Shown in pieces: positions 1-9,850 of a stretch of DNA of 64,000 nucleotides; the first letter of the stretch is position 1, and every line of letters starts with the position of its first letter. A program made the translations under genes and the position numbers. The stretch is taken from contig NZ_JQEI01000004.1 in the NCBI RefSeq assembly GCF_000743355.1, positions 1-64,000 on the forward strand, read 5' to 3'. This DNA comes from Serratia sp. Ag1. GTDB lineage: Bacteria; Pseudomonadota; Gammaproteobacteria; Enterobacterales; Enterobacteriaceae. The notes beneath the pieces were generated by a model that made no database searches, was not told where the DNA came from, and saw only the letters and a list, made by a program, of their open reading frames with translations.

Positions 1-3000
1 ACCGCCGTTGACGTTCAGGGTGCCGGCCCCGGTCAGGCCGCCCACCGCCGTGGAGGTGCCGCCGGCTGACAGGTTGAGGGTGCCGCCTGCCAGGTCAATC
101 ACCCCGGTGTTGGTCAGCAGGCCGCTGGTCAACACGCCGGGGTCGAGGCGTACGGTGCCGAGGTTGGTCAATGCCCCCACACTCTGGCTGAAATTATTGG
201 TATTAAACGTGGCACCGCTGTTCACCGTCAGCAGCGAAGTGGCCCCGAAGGCGCTGTTGCTGCCCAGCAGGACGGTGCCGCCGGTCACCGTGGTGCTGCC
301 GGTGTAGCTGTTCTGGCTATTGGTGACGGTCAGCGTATCGTGGGTGGCATCAAACACAATGCCACCCGCCCCGGTCAGCTGTGCCGTCAGGGTCTTGTTG
401 GCATCCGGACTGGCGTCGGTGGCAATCACCAGCGCATTGGGGGTGTCCAACAACAGGTTGATGGCACTCAGATCATAGTTCAGGTACAAGCCCGCTGCGC
501 TGGCACTGTTGGTGTTGGATAACGAATAATGATAAGTCGCGTCCGCCACGTGAAAAGCGTTCTGGTTGATGGCCGAGACCACCCCTTGCGGGGTGACCGC
601 CACGCCGTCAATCATCAGCGTCAGGGTATCGGCCCCGCTGGCGGTGTTGGCGTTGATGAGCGTCATCGCCGTCGCCCCGCGGTTCTGGTCGAGTATCGAC
701 AGGTTCGGTGGCACCACCGGCAGGGTGTTGTCCCACGCCCCGCCGCCCACCACGTTGACGGTGCCGCCATTGGCGGTCAGGCTCTGGGTGTCAATTGTGC
801 TCTCGGCCAGCGACAGCGGCGCGCCGCCGGTAAAGGTCAGCGTCCCGCCGTCCAGGGCCAGGGCCCGCAGCGTCTCGGTGGCCGGTGTGCCGGGCACGCC
901 GACGGTGGTCACACTGCCGCTGCCCAGCGTCAGCCCGGCCCCGACCAGGGCACCGGCATTGGTGCCCGCCAGCGAGAAGGTGGCATTATTCAACGTCATA
1001 TTGCCGGTAAAGGCGCTGCCTGCACCGGCCCCCAGGTTGAAGGCGGTGTTGGCAGTATCGACATTCACCTGACCGGCCCCGGTCAGGGTGTTGTTCAGGG
1101 TATAGCTGCCGGTGGTGGCGATATTCAGCGTGCTGCTGGCGTCATTGACGTTCAGCACGGTGCCGGCATTCAGGGCTGTTGTGCCATCCAGCGTCAACGA
1201 GGACGCGGTGTTGATGTCCAGCAGGCCACCGAAGCCCACGACATCCGTGCTGTTCCCCGAAAGATTAATATTACTGTTGCGCAGCACCCAGGTCCCGGCC
1301 CCGCTCAGGGCATTGTTCAGGGCGGTCAGCGCCCCCCCGGCATAGGTGTCAAACGCCAGCGTACTGCCGCTGGCAATATTGACGCTGCCGCTGCCCAGAT
1401 GGGCCGGTTGCGACACCGTCAGGGTGCTGTTGCCCAGCAGGTCAAACAGACCCGCAAAGTCCGCGTTGGCCCCACTCAAGGTCGTCGAAGAGCCATTGTT
1501 GAGCCGCACGGTAGAGCCCTCCACGCCACTCAGGGTGTTACCCAGACTTTCGGTAAAACCATTGAGCAGCAGTTGAGCGGTGGCATCCGTTAAATCCACC
1601 TCTGCACTACCCAAGTTGGCAGCGCTGCTTACCGTCAAGCTACCGTTGGTATTCACCTCAAAAGCACCACTGAAGCTGTTGTTGCCCGTCAGCCCGATAG
1701 CCGCATTAGTGTTCACGGTTCCCACACCACTGAGGGTGTTGTTAAAGGCCGGATTGGCACTGTTAAGATTCAGGGTGCCATCAACCTCAATACCACCACT
1801 ACCGAGATTACCCGCTCCGCTGAGTGTAGCGCTCGCACCACCAGCAACGGTCGTCTTAGCTGTCAGGCTGTCGTTTGCTCCCGTGACGGTGAACGAACCA
1901 CCGTTAATGTTCAACGCGCCCGCCCCGCTTAGCCCACCAGTCGCACTTGATGTCCCCCCCGTGGTGATGTTCAGGCTCCCACCTGCCAGGCCGACAGTTC
2001 CTGCATTGTTCAATGTACCAACAGTTTGCTCATTGCCAGCCAGATTGACCGTTGCCCCAGCGGCAACATCCAGCAGGGACGTATTACCCAGCGAGTTATT
2101 GGTTCCCAGCGTCAGGCTACCCGCATTGACTGTGGTGGAACCGGTGTAATTGTTCAAATCATTGCTGAGAGTCAGTGCCGTGTTGTCCGCCCCAATCGCC
2201 AGATTACCCGAACCGGTTAATTGTGAGGTTAGTGTGGTATTACTGGCACCGTTGGAGGTTAAGGTCAGCGTTTGCCCAGCTTGTAAATCCGATTGGGTAA
2301 GCTGTTCATAAATACTCAACCCACGACTACTGAAACCATAATTGCTGACCAGATCAAAATCGTAGGTATTCACTGCGACTACTTGGCCGCCCTGGATATA
2401 GTCTGCGGTAGTGCCAGCAGCCAGGCTATTACCCAATAAATCCTGTAGCTGGAGCCTTGCCAAATCGGCGGCGGAGAGCGTGTTGCCACTTTGTACCAGA
2501 TCGGTAAACACCCCGGCATTCAGATCTAACAGGTTGCCAGCGGTCAGCAATGTCGGGTCAGCCTGGATAATTGAGTTGCCAGTCACTGAGAGTGAACCTG
2601 AGCCCGTGCCCCCTCCAGTACTGATAAGCCCGCCCGGTGAAAATTGTAATGTACCGCCATTAAAGACCAGATCGCCTACGTTGTGCACACCGGGATCCAG
2701 AGTGATCACACTCCCTGCAGAACCCCGCAGTGTGGCATTATTCAAGGCGCTGGAATTGAGTCCCGATAGGTTGAAGGTAGCATTATTGAGATCCACCGTA
2801 CCGGCAAACGCGTTCCCGGCACCTGCGCCAAAGTCAAAGACCCCATTTGTGTCGTTAATATTCAGCAAGCCGGTACCGGTTAAGGCATTATTAAACGTAC
2901 CGCTATTGTTAAAGTTCAATGTCCCGTTCAGCACGATTGCGGGCGTACTACCAAACTGATTGAATGCATCAGCATTCAATGTGCCGCCAGTATCAATCTG

Positions 3001-5727
3001 CCAGCTCCCGGTAAAGGTACTGGCAGCGTTTAAGGTCACATTTCCAGCAGACTGTACCTGTGCATTACCCACGCCGCTCAGAATAGCGCCGAATGTGCCA
3101 TTATAGGTATTACCGAATGCCAGGGTATTACCGGCAGCCAGATTGACGTTACCACTGGTGATATTATTGACATCACTCAGGGTAATCAGGGAATTACTCG
3201 TCAGATTGATATTGGCAAAATTCTGCAGCCGGGTGGCACTGTTCAGAGTACGAGTGGAGTTGTTCAGGTTCAGCGTATTGGTGCCACCTCCCGCATTCAG
3301 CACACCTAAAGAAGTGGTACTGCCGTTGGTGAGATCGTTAACGTTGAAGGTGTCGTTGCCAATTCCCGTATTGACAGCATAAATCGTGGCACCATCGCTA
3401 ATATTGACGATGTTATTACCAGATCCAAGATCGATAATCCCCGTGCTGACCGAACCGCTATTCAACGTCAGCGTATCCGCCCCGGTGCCGCTGGTCAGCG
3501 AACCTAACGTCTTGTTATTGACGATGGTATTACCGCTGTTACCCATAGAAATGCTGCCGCTGATCAGCCCGTTATTGATCAATGATTCGGCAATCGTATT
3601 ACCAAAAGTGATCGCAGCAGCCCCACCGCTGGCATTGATCGTAGTGTTGGGCCCGACGGTAACGGCTCCACCAGTCGCACCTGAGGTCGAGATCCCCGTT
3701 GCCGCCGCATTGTTAACATTGATATCCAGGTAAGCAGGAGACAGATCGAGCGAAGCCGTTGAACTGATCCCGGTGACTGCACCACTTCCTGTCAGGTTAA
3801 TCGCGTTATTGGTTAGGCCTTGCAGGAAATTGAGGCCAGCCAAGGTGGTGAACACCGTACCGCTGGTCGCATTGAATTGGGTATTGCTGAGATTGACACT
3901 CCCCGATGCGCCTTTAGAGATTGCACTACCGGTACCGCCCAGATTGAAGATGGTTCCTGTCAGGATCTGGATACCCGCATTGGTTGCGCCTATCGTCAAC
4001 CCCGTAGCCGCGCCAGTGGTCGCAATGGTACCGTTGATGAGGTTAAGAACAACGTTGTTACCAAGCGTAATACCACTGCCGCCAGTGGCGGTAATTGTTC
4101 CCCCAGTGCTATCTACCGTGATGTTCTTACCCACCGTGGCAGCACTCAGCGCCAAACCTGCGGTGGTACTGGTGATCGAACCACTATTGGTGAGCTTCAC
4201 TGTACCTGTGCCATTGTGGGTGAGAGCCACCCCAGCAGTGGTACTGTTTATAGTACCGGCGTTGGTGACATCGACCGAGCCACTGCCCGAATCAGTGACG
4301 CTAATCCCGGTCGCTTTTCTGATCGTACCTTCTGCTTCATTACGCACGATCACTTTGCCGGATGAACCTGCAGTGACGTTAATCCCGGTACCGGCAGTGG
4401 TATTTGCTGTGCCATCCGACATGGTTGCCGCTGAACGGATGTAAATGCCCCCCGTTCCGGTAGTTTTGGTGGCAAGGATCCCATCATTAGCAGCACCTGC
4501 GGCAACCACCAAGTTTGACCCTGGAGCCAAGTTGTAGATCACATCGTTAGGCGAAGCCGGGCCATTGTAAATGTATGAGGTCGTGGTGGTACTGGGGGCA
4601 TTACTGATCACATCACCCGCCAGATTATTCATGACAATAACAGCTCCGGAGCCAAATAAACCGGTTCCCGTGTCATAAGAACCTATCTGCACACCATAGT
4701 TGGCAACACCCAATGGATTCTGACTATCAATGGTCAAAGTCAGCTTCGCGCCATCATCAATCAGGTAATTATATGACGCTACACCAACACCAACCACACC
4801 AGGGCCGTTGGTCAGGCGCGTACCAATAATATTCACATCAGAACCAGCGGCAAAATGAAGCAAGCTGTTAGCGGCGGTAGCGTTACTCCAGAATACCGCA
4901 GGATAGTCCGGGCTGTTGATCCCCGTTAGGTTGAAGTGGCCAGTAAAGGTAATATTGGTGCCTAATACCGATTGCCGGTAGGTACCGAAATTCAATGTGA
5001 TAGGTTGGATAATATCGCCAAATATCACCCTCCCAACAGAGTTAGCGGTAACCGCTGCGCTGTCAAGTCCCATGGCGACCAACTTACCATTGGGTACCGA
5101 GTTGATGTTATCCAACGTCGCCGACAATCGGGTGGTGTCGTCTTGTGCATACACCAACCGGGAAACAGTGCCGCTGGTGATCGCCGACGTTGAGGTAATA
5201 TCGCCAAAATTAGTGAGTTTGAAAGTGGCATTCTGGCCAGCCCAAGCCGCATTGTTAGTGCCTGCAGCGGTCATGGTAAAAGCATAACCAGCAAACCTTA
5301 AATTATAGCCGCCACCATCAATCACCAGATCCCGTCGGGCGTTTGTAGCTTGGTTTACAGCAATCCCTGACGCATTGGATGCTGAAATATCGATATTGGC
5401 GGTTAATAAAATCGTCGTTGCCGTACTGGTATTCCCCAACGCCGTGACCAAGGCTGCTGGCGTGCCCACCGCTACGCAACTGCTCCCCATAGCGGCACAT
5501 TCTGCTGGAGTCAAAGCATAGGCATTACTATAGATACCCAAAGCGGAGAATATCGACAAAGCAATTGTACTGTTTTTGAAGATCTGGCTATTTTTGCTTG
5601 TGCCTTCAAGACGTTGTTGCTCACAACTACTGTGATTGGCCGTTTTCTGCTTTTTATTTGTTAGTTCACTGACAACCACCCACACCTGCAACGCTGTACT
5701 CCATATCACTCGGTAAACTTTGTTCAT
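1..5727 (-). CDS. Giant autotransporter adhesin, N-terminal part (cut by window edge)
   Basis: The frame is open from the ATG at 5725-5727, preceded by AAAGGAG at 5733-5739, to base 1: 1909 codons with no stop. The N-terminus MNKVYRVIWSTALQVWVVVS is an extended signal peptide region of type V secretion, followed about 50 residues in by a hydrophobic core and a likely cleavage site after AYA. Just after it lies a Cys pair spaced eight residues apart. The rest is low-complexity beta-helix passenger rich in Gly, Asn, Thr and Leu, with many short repeats of the LTGAGTLNLN kind. The translocating beta-barrel would lie left of base 1. It should be exported through the inner membrane, thread its passenger through its own barrel and stay on the cell surface. 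The ligand is unknown. A passenger segment is duplicated (see findings). Confidence 0.9.
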   Translation of the reverse strand, partial: MNKVYRVIWSTALQVWVVVSELTNKKQKTANHSSCEQQRLEGTSKNSQIFKNSTIALSIFSALGIYSNAYALTPAECAAMGSSCVAVGTPAALVTALGNTSTATTILLTANIDISASNASGIAVNQATNARRDLVIDGGGYNLRFAGYAFTMTAAGTNNAAWAGQNATFKLTNFGDITSTSAITSGTVSRLVYAQDDTTRLSATLDNINSVPNGKLVAMGLDSAAVTANSVGRVIFGDIIQPITLNFGTYRQSVLGTNITFTGHFNLTGINSPDYPAVFWSNATAANSLLHFAAGSDVNIIGTRLTNGPGVVGVGVASYNYLIDDGAKLTLTIDSQNPLGVANYGVQIGSYDTGTGLFGSGAVIVMNNLAGDVISNAPSTTTTSYIYNGPASPNDVIYNLAPGSNLVVAAGAANDGILATKTTGTGGIYIRSAATMSDGTANTTAGTGINVTAGSSGKVIVRNEAEGTIRKATGISVTDSGSGSVDVTNAGTINSTTAGVALTHNGTGTVKLTNSGSITSTTAGLALSAATVGKNITVDSTGGTITATGGSGITLGNNVVLNLINGTIATTGAATGLTIGATNAGIQILTGTIFNLGGTGSAISKGASGSVNLSNTQFNATSGTVFTTLAGLNFLQGLTNNAINLTGSGAVTGISSTASLDLSPAYLDINVNNAAATGISTSGATGGAVTVGPNTTINASGGAAAITFGNTIAESLINNGLISGSISMGNSGNTIVNNKTLGSLTSGTGADTLTLNSGSVSTGIIDLGSGNNIVNISDGATIYAVNTGIGNDTFNVNDLTNGSTTSLGVLNAGGGTNTLNLNNSTRTLNSATRLQNFANINLTSNSLITLSDVNNITSGNVNLAAGNTLAFGNTYNGTFGAILSGVGNAQVQSAGNVTLNAASTFTGSWQIDTGGTLNADAFNQFGSTPAIVLNGTLNFNNSGTFNNALTGTGLLNINDTNGVFDFGAGAGNAFAGTVDLNNATFNLSGLNSSALNNATLRGSAGSVITLDPGVHNVGDLVFNGGTLQFSPGGLISTGGGTGSGSLSVTGNSIIQADPTLLTAGNLLDLNAGVFTDLVQSGNTLSAADLARLQLQDLLGNSLAAGTTADYIQGGQVVAVNTYDFDLVSNYGFSSRGLSIYEQLTQSDLQAGQTLTLTSNGASNTTLTSQLTGSGNLAIGADNTALTLSNDLNNYTGSTTVNAGSLTLGTNNSLGNTSLLDVAAGATVNLAGNEQTVGTLNNAGTVGLAGGSLNITTGGTSSATGGLSGAGALNINGGSFTVTGANDSLTAKTTVAGGASATLSGAGNLGSGGIEVDGTLNLNSANPAFNNTLSGVGTVNTNAAIGLTGNNSFSGAFEVNTNGSLTVSSAANLGSAEVDLTDATAQLLLNGFTESLGNTLSGVEGSTVRLNNGSSTTLSGANADFAGLFDLLGNSTLTVSQPAHLGSGSVNIASGSTLAFDTYAGGALTALNNALSGAGTWVLRNSNINLSGNSTDVVGFGGLLDINTASSLTLDGTTALNAGTVLNVNDASSTLNIATTGSYTLNNTLTGAGQVNVDTANTAFNLGAGAGSAFTGNMTLNNATFSLAGTNAGALVGAGLTLGSGSVTTVGVPGTPATETLRALALDGGTLTFTGGAPLSLAESTIDTQSLTANGGTVNVVGGGAWDNTLPVVPPNLSILDQNRGATAMTLINANTASGADTLTLMIDGVAVTPQGVVSAINQNAFHVADATYHYSLSNTNSASAAGLYLNYDLSAINLLLDTPNALVIATDASPDANKTLTAQLTGAGGIVFDATHDTLTVTNSQNSYTGSTTVTGGTVLLGSNSAFGATSLLTVNSGATFNTNNFSQSVGALTNLGTVRLDPGVLTSGLLTNTGVIDLAGGTLNLSAGGTSTAVGGLTGAGTLNVNGG

Positions 5728-6371
5728 AAAAACTCCTTTAAAGGTATGGCAGTCATCAGCCATCATTGAACTGTTTGTTCTCTTCAACTCGGAGCCAGCA
5801 GTAGCGTGATTTGAAGATAGAAAAACACAAATTTAGCTTAAATCTAGTTCCGTCTTGCCAAAACGCAAGTTGGTCTCCTGCGGCTATAAACCTTTTAAAA
5901 TCAATAAAAAAGGAGCAAGAAATGATATTTACTTTGAAATTAATATTTACATTCAACACGTTAAGAAGAGTCTTAACGAAATAACAATTTCTATAAATAT
6001 CGTATTATTTATCATCAATCAACGGTCTATATCACTGATATACAAAGCATTAAATTAATTCAAAAAAACAAATGGCTAAGGAGTTTTAGATTGATATCAG
6101 GAATAACTAGGTGTTGGAATTAATAATTCAAAGCTAGCTATAAGGAATGATTCGTATTCAATATGTTAATGCCTGAATTCTAGGTGCAGGGAGTAGAACG
6201 CCAACAATTAAATTCAGTAAAAATGACACGTTCTAAGTTGATAAAAAAACTATACCCGAAATAATTCGATCGACTTGAAGTAGGGTGGATATATACACAT
6301 TTTTTCGTTTGCCGCGCGTGCGGGTGATGTTTTAGCCATATAGGAAGGCGCTGCCATTGAAGATAAAATGT
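5728..6371. other. AT-rich intergenic stretch upstream of the autotransporter
   Basis: About 640 bases without a convincing gene. Base composition is clearly more AT-rich than the flanking genes, as often seen at horizontally acquired loci. It should hold the promoter and leader of the autotransporter, but I cannot place a promoter with confidence. The only recognisable structure is a fragment of the dispersed palindromic element near 6250-6290. A 67-codon open frame at 5855-6058 has no coding character. Confidence 0.5.
6250..6290. repeat. Fragment of dispersed palindromic element
   Basis: The string ATACCCGAAATAATTCGA followed closely by ACTTGAAGTAGGG resembles the two ends of the 125-base element at 36170-36294 brought together, with the interior lost. 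It lies in the AT-rich stretch next to the element scar. Confidence 0.5.
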
Positions 6372-6533
6372 TCAATTTTTAATATTGATTTTGTCTGCCT
6401 TCTGTCGAGTTTCGATCACCCTGACGTAAAAGTCATGTATAGACTGATAGCTTTCCTCTCCTCTTTTTAATGGCGTCGAATGGCTTTAGCCAATCATCAA
6501 GCTGAGACTTACAGGAGAAAAACGCATCATCAG
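6372..6533 (-). pseudogene. Degraded coding remnant, unidentified
   Basis: Directly after the integrase stub, leftward translation gives two short protein-like stretches in different frames. The first contains the string SQLDDWLKPFDAIKK and the second EESYQSIHDFYVRVIETRQK, ending at a TGA at 6372-6374. The amino-acid make-up looks like real protein, and one frameshift near the AGAGGAGAGGAAAG run would join them. I do not recognise the family. Most likely it is the tail of a cargo gene left after deletion of an integrated element. Confidence 0.35.
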
Positions 6534-6653
6534 TCAGTTGCTCGGTTTGGAACCGTTCGGCTCAATGAGTATAGAAAGCCCACCACCGTCACTGAGTGTA
6601 TAGGGTTTGTCTTGCGGCTTAGAGCGCCGTAGCTCAAGGTCTGTGAGGGGCAT
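6534..6653 (-). pseudogene. Tyrosine integrase N-terminal stub (P4-like)
   Basis: An ATG at 6651-6653 opens 39 codons beginning MPLTDLELRRSKPQDKPYTL and continuing SDGGGLSILIEPNGSK before a stop. This is the start of the N-terminal arm-binding domain of P4-type tyrosine integrases, which in a full gene would run about 400 residues. The match stops abruptly after NGSK, so the core-binding and catalytic domains are gone. Position and orientation, reading away from the tRNA 3' end, are those of an integrase next to its attachment site. It cannot be functional. Confidence 0.8.
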
Positions 6654-6817
6654 TGTGTATAGCTCCGAAGAAGATTCGACATCCTATACACATTACTATA
6701 CACATGGATGTATAGATTTTGGTAGATGCGGGTAGACCTTGGGATAACGAGATTTCGCCGGAAGGCTTGAATTTACTGGGTTGAGTAGGCTTTGGTAGAC
6801 GTTGGAAGAAGTGAGTT
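6654..6817. other. Probable attachment-site arm region of a lost integrative element
   Basis: Between the integrase stub and the tRNA 3' end there are repeated short motifs. GGTAGAT or GGTAGAC occurs at 6721, 6731 and 6794, and TATACAC occurs at 6685 and 6697 with related GTATAG strings nearby. Clustered direct repeats here are what is expected of integrase arm-type binding sites beside a tRNA attachment core. I did not find the second copy of the tRNA 3' end inside the window. Confidence 0.45.
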
Positions 6818-6891
6818 TGGAGCGGGTGAAGGGAATCGAACCCTCGTATGCAGCTTGGGAAGCTGCCGTTCTACCATTGAACTACACCCGC
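6818..6891 (-). tRNA. glyU: tRNA-Gly(CCC)
   Basis: Leftward, a 74-base cloverleaf with acceptor arms GCGGGTG and CACCCGC, discriminator U and encoded CCA at 6818-6820. The T-arm contains GGTTCGATTCC and the anticodon loop reads TTCCCAA, giving anticodon CCC for GGG glycine codons. E. coli glyU has the same specificity. Its 3' end faces the integrase stub, consistent with use as an integration target. Confidence 0.95.
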
Positions 6892-7008
6892 TTTGGTGTG
6901 CGATTGGCATTATAACCGGTTATGCGCATCGGGCAAGCGGAGAAAGCATTTAACTGCTGATGTTTTAAGCGGTTAGCAGCAACATAGCCCTTCGGCCAGC
7001 TTCAGGCG

Positions 7009-7040
7009 AAAAAAAACCGGCACCGCAAGCGGCACCGGTT
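7009..7040 (-). terminator. Rho-independent terminator of prfB-lysS
   Basis: Leftward transcript forms an ACCGGUGCCG / CGGUGCCGGU stem (two internal G-U pairs, CUUG loop) followed by eight U residues, 17 bases after the lysS stop codon. Confidence 0.85.
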
Positions 7041-7057
7041 GATGAATTAACGCAATA

Positions 7058-8575
7058 TTACTTGGTCGGGCGCATAGCCGGGAACAGGATCACATCACGG
7101 ATAGTGTGGCTGTTGGTCAGCAACATCACCATCCGATCGATACCAACGCCCAAACCTGCGGTTGGTGGCAGGCCATGTTCCAGCGCGGTCACGTAGTCTT
7201 CGTCGTAGAACATCGCCTCATCGTCACCCGCATCTTTTGCAGCAACCTGGTCAGCAAAACGCTGGGCCTGATCTTCTGCATCGTTCAGCTCAGAGAAACC
7301 GTTACCGATTTCACGGCCACCGATAAAGAACTCGAAGCGATCGGTAATTTCCGGGTTCTGATCGTTACGGCGTGCCAACGGGGAAACTTCTGCCGGATAT
7401 TCGGTAATAAAGGTAGGCTGAATCAGGTGGCTTTCTGCCGTCTCTTCGAAAATCTCAGTGACGACACGGCCAAGACCCCAACTCTTCTCAACCTTGATAC
7501 CAATGGATTCAGCAATCGCTACCGCTTTACCCATATCGTTCAGGTCGTTCAGATCGGTTTCAGGGCGATACTTTTTGATCGCCTCTTTCATGGTCAGCTT
7601 TTCAAACGGTTTGCCGAAGTCGAACACTTCATCACCGTATTGCACTTGGGTATTCCCCAGCACATCCTGCGCCAACGTGCGGAACAGCGACTCGGTCAGT
7701 TCGATCAGGTCTTTGTAATCCGCATACGCCATATAGAGTTCCATCATGGTGAACTCTGGATTATGACGCGGAGAAACGCCTTCGTTACGGAAGTTACGGT
7801 TGATCTCAAACACGCGTTCGAAGCCACCGACCACCAAGCGCTTCAGATACAGCTCTGGCGCGATGCGCAGGTACATATCGATGTCCAACGCATTGTGGTG
7901 GGTAACAAACGGGCGGGCAGAAGCACCGCCAGGGATCACCTGCATCATCGGGGTTTCGACTTCCATAAAGCCACGGCCCACCATGAAGTTACGGATCCCC
8001 GCCATCACCTGAGAACGCACTTGGAAGGTCTTGCGCGATTCTTCATTGGCGATCAGATCCAGATAACGCTGGCGATAACGGGTTTCCTGATCCGCCAAGC
8101 CGTGGAACTTGTCCGGCAGCGGACGCAGCGCTTTGGTCAACAAGCGCAGTTCGGTACAGTGGATAGAAAGCTCACCGGTCTTGGTTTTGAACAGTTTGCC
8201 GCGAGCGCCGAGGATATCGCCCAGATCCCACTTCTTGAACTGCTCGTTATAGATGCCTTCAGCCAGATCGTCGCGCGCCACATACAGCTGAATGCGGCCA
8301 CCTACGTCCTGCAACGTGACGAACGAGGCTTTCCCCATAATACGGCGGGTCATCATACGGCCAGCAACGGTCACTTCAATGCCCAGTGCTTCCAGCTCTT
8401 CGTTGTCTTTGCTGTCGTATTCTGCATGCAGTTTGTCAGACGTGGTATCACGGCGGAAATCATTCGGGAACGCAATGCCGTTCTCGCGCAGCGCGACCAG
8501 TTTTTCACGGCGTGACTGCAGTTCGTTGTTGAGATCCAACGCCTGCTCGGCGCCTTGTGCTTGTTGCTCAGACAT
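7058..8575 (-). CDS. lysS: Lysyl-tRNA synthetase, class II
   Basis: 505 residues, the same length as E. coli LysS. It charges tRNA-Lys in the cytoplasm. An N-terminal OB-fold anticodon-binding domain (about residues 65-150, starting near [16 protein letters not shown]) is followed by the class II catalytic core with motif 2 around [19 protein letters not shown] and motif 3 [13 protein letters not shown] near the C-terminus. It starts 9 bases after the prfB stop, and prfB-lysS is a conserved enterobacterial operon. No sign of truncation. Confidence 0.97.
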   Translation of the reverse strand: MSEQQAQGAEQALDLNNELQSRREKLVALRENGIAFPNDFRRDTTSDKLHAEYDSKDNEELEALGIEVTVAGRMMTRRIMGKASFVTLQDVGGRIQLYVARDDLAEGIYNEQFKKWDLGDILGARGKLFKTKTGELSIHCTELRLLTKALRPLPDKFHGLADQETRYRQRYLDLIANEESRKTFQVRSQVMAGIRNFMVGRGFMEVETPMMQVIPGGASARPFVTHHNALDIDMYLRIAPELYLKRLVVGGFERVFEINRNFRNEGVSPRHNPEFTMMELYMAYADYKDLIELTESLFRTLAQDVLGNTQVQYGDEVFDFGKPFEKLTMKEAIKKYRPETDLNDLNDMGKAVAIAESIGIKVEKSWGLGRVVTEIFEETAESHLIQPTFITEYPAEVSPLARRNDQNPEITDRFEFFIGGREIGNGFSELNDAEDQAQRFADQVAAKDAGDDEAMFYDEDYVTALEHGLPPTAGLGVGIDRMVMLLTNSHTIRDVILFPAMRPTK

Positions 8576-8584
8576 TCTTGTTCC

Positions 8585-9683
8585 TCATAACCCGGCTTTC
8601 AAACTTGCCTCAATGAATTTATCCAGGTCGCCATCCAGTACGGCCTGCGTATTACGCGTTTCTACGTTGGTGCGCAGATCCTTGATACGGGAATCATCCA
8701 GCACGTAAGAGCGGATCTGGCTGCCCCAGCCGATGTCAGACTTGCCGTCTTCCATCATTTGCTTGTCAGCATTTTTCTTTTGCATCTCATATTCATACAG
8801 CTTGGCACGCAGCTGTTTGAATGCCTGATCTTTGTTCTTATGCTGAGAGCGATCGTTCTGGCACTGCACCACAATGTTGGTCGGCAAGTGGGTAATACGC
8901 ACCGCTGACTCGGTTTTGTTTACGTGCTGACCACCCGCGCCAGAAGCACGGTAAACGTCAATGCGCAGATCGGCCGGGTTGATGTCGATATCGATGTCAT
9001 CATCCACTTCCGGGTAAATAAACACTGAACTGAACGAGGTGTGGCGGCGGCCACCAGAATCAAATGGGCTCTTGCGTACCAGGCGATGCACGCCGGTTTC
9101 AGTACGCAACCAGCCAAACGCGTAGTCGCCGATAATTTTGATGGTCGCAGATTTCAAGCCCGCAACGTCGCCGTCGGACTCTTCAATAACTTCTGTTTTG
9201 AAACCTTTCGCTTCGGCCCAACGCAGGTACATGCGCAGCAACATGCTGGCCCAGTCCTGTGCTTCGGTGCCGCCGGAACCGGCCTGGATATCCAGGTAGC
9301 AGTCTGCACTATCGTATTCGCCAGAGAACATACGGCGGAACTCCAGTTGCTCCAGCTTGACGGTCAGTTGGTCAAGCTCGACCACCGCTTCATTAAAGGT
9401 TTCTTCGTCTTCGGCCTCTACCGCCAGTTCCAGCAGACCGGAAACGTCTTCACAGCCTTGTTCCATCTGATCGATGGTTTCAACAATGGCTTCCAGCGCC
9501 GAGCGCTCTTTACCCAGCGCCTGTGCGCGTTCAGGTTCGTTCCAAACGTCCGGCTGTTCCAGCTCGGCGTTGACTTCTTCTAAGCGTTCTTTCTTGGCAT
9601 CATAGTCAAAGATACCCCCTGAGAATGGCCGTCCGCTCAGACAGGTCCTGAATGCGGTTTTTTACCGGATTAATTTCAAACAT
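8585..9683 (-). CDS. prfB: Peptide chain release factor 2, with programmed +1 frameshift
   Basis: RF2 releases peptides at UGA and UAA. Translation starts at 9681-9683 ([14 protein letters not shown]), runs 25 codons and meets an in-frame UGA at 9606-9608. The +1 frame from GAC (9605-9607) then continues to 8585, giving 365 residues, the E. coli RF2 length. The stop-recognition and GGQ domain is intact: [16 protein letters not shown] lies in the C-terminal half. The gene must be annotated as a joined feature (9608-9683 plus 8585-9606 with one base skipped). It is autoregulated by its own product through the frameshift. Confidence 0.96.
9604..9620 (-). promoter_or_regulatory. prfB +1 programmed frameshift site
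   Basis: Leftward sequence AGGGGGTATCTTTGAC. The Shine-Dalgarno-like AGGGGG sits three bases before the slippery CTT, followed by TGA and C. This is the classical RF2 autoregulatory signal: low RF2 makes the ribosome pause at UGA and slip +1. Confidence 0.95.
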
Positions 9684-9817
9684 GATTTTTAGCGTTCTTA
9701 CGTTGATGTCGTCGATGGCGAAATGCCACTGGAACCGTTAATTCTAGCGGATCCAGCGACCAGTTTATATACCCTTCTTACTGCAAGTTAGCAGGGTGCC
9801 TGACGAGGAACTCTAGC

Positions 9818-9841
9818 GGCAAAGGCACCCTAAGGTGCCCT
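9818..9841 (-). terminator. Likely terminator after recJ
   Basis: GGCACC / GGTGCC stem with a four-base loop and a short T-rich tail, about 10 bases after the recJ stop. The U tract is interrupted, so strength is uncertain. Confidence 0.5.
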
Positions 9842-9850
9842 GCAAACGGG

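Noticed and set aside
529-1593. 354-codon open frame on the plus strand
   Set aside because: It is antisense to the autotransporter, whose repetitive GC-rich codons keep other frames open. Composition is His/Gln/Arg-rich and not protein-like, and it has no ribosome-binding site.
1-5400. Regularly spaced short repeats that could suggest a CRISPR array or minisatellite
   Set aside because: The repeats are degenerate, in frame, and translate to beta-helix motifs of an autotransporter passenger; no constant repeat-spacer pattern.
5855-6058. 67-codon plus-strand frame in the AT-rich gap
   Set aside because: Lys/Ile/Asn-rich as expected for random AT-rich DNA; no ribosome-binding site.
7106-8515. 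469-codon plus-strand frame opposite lysS
   Set aside because: Shadow of the lysS codon pattern; lysS is intact and conserved on the other strand.
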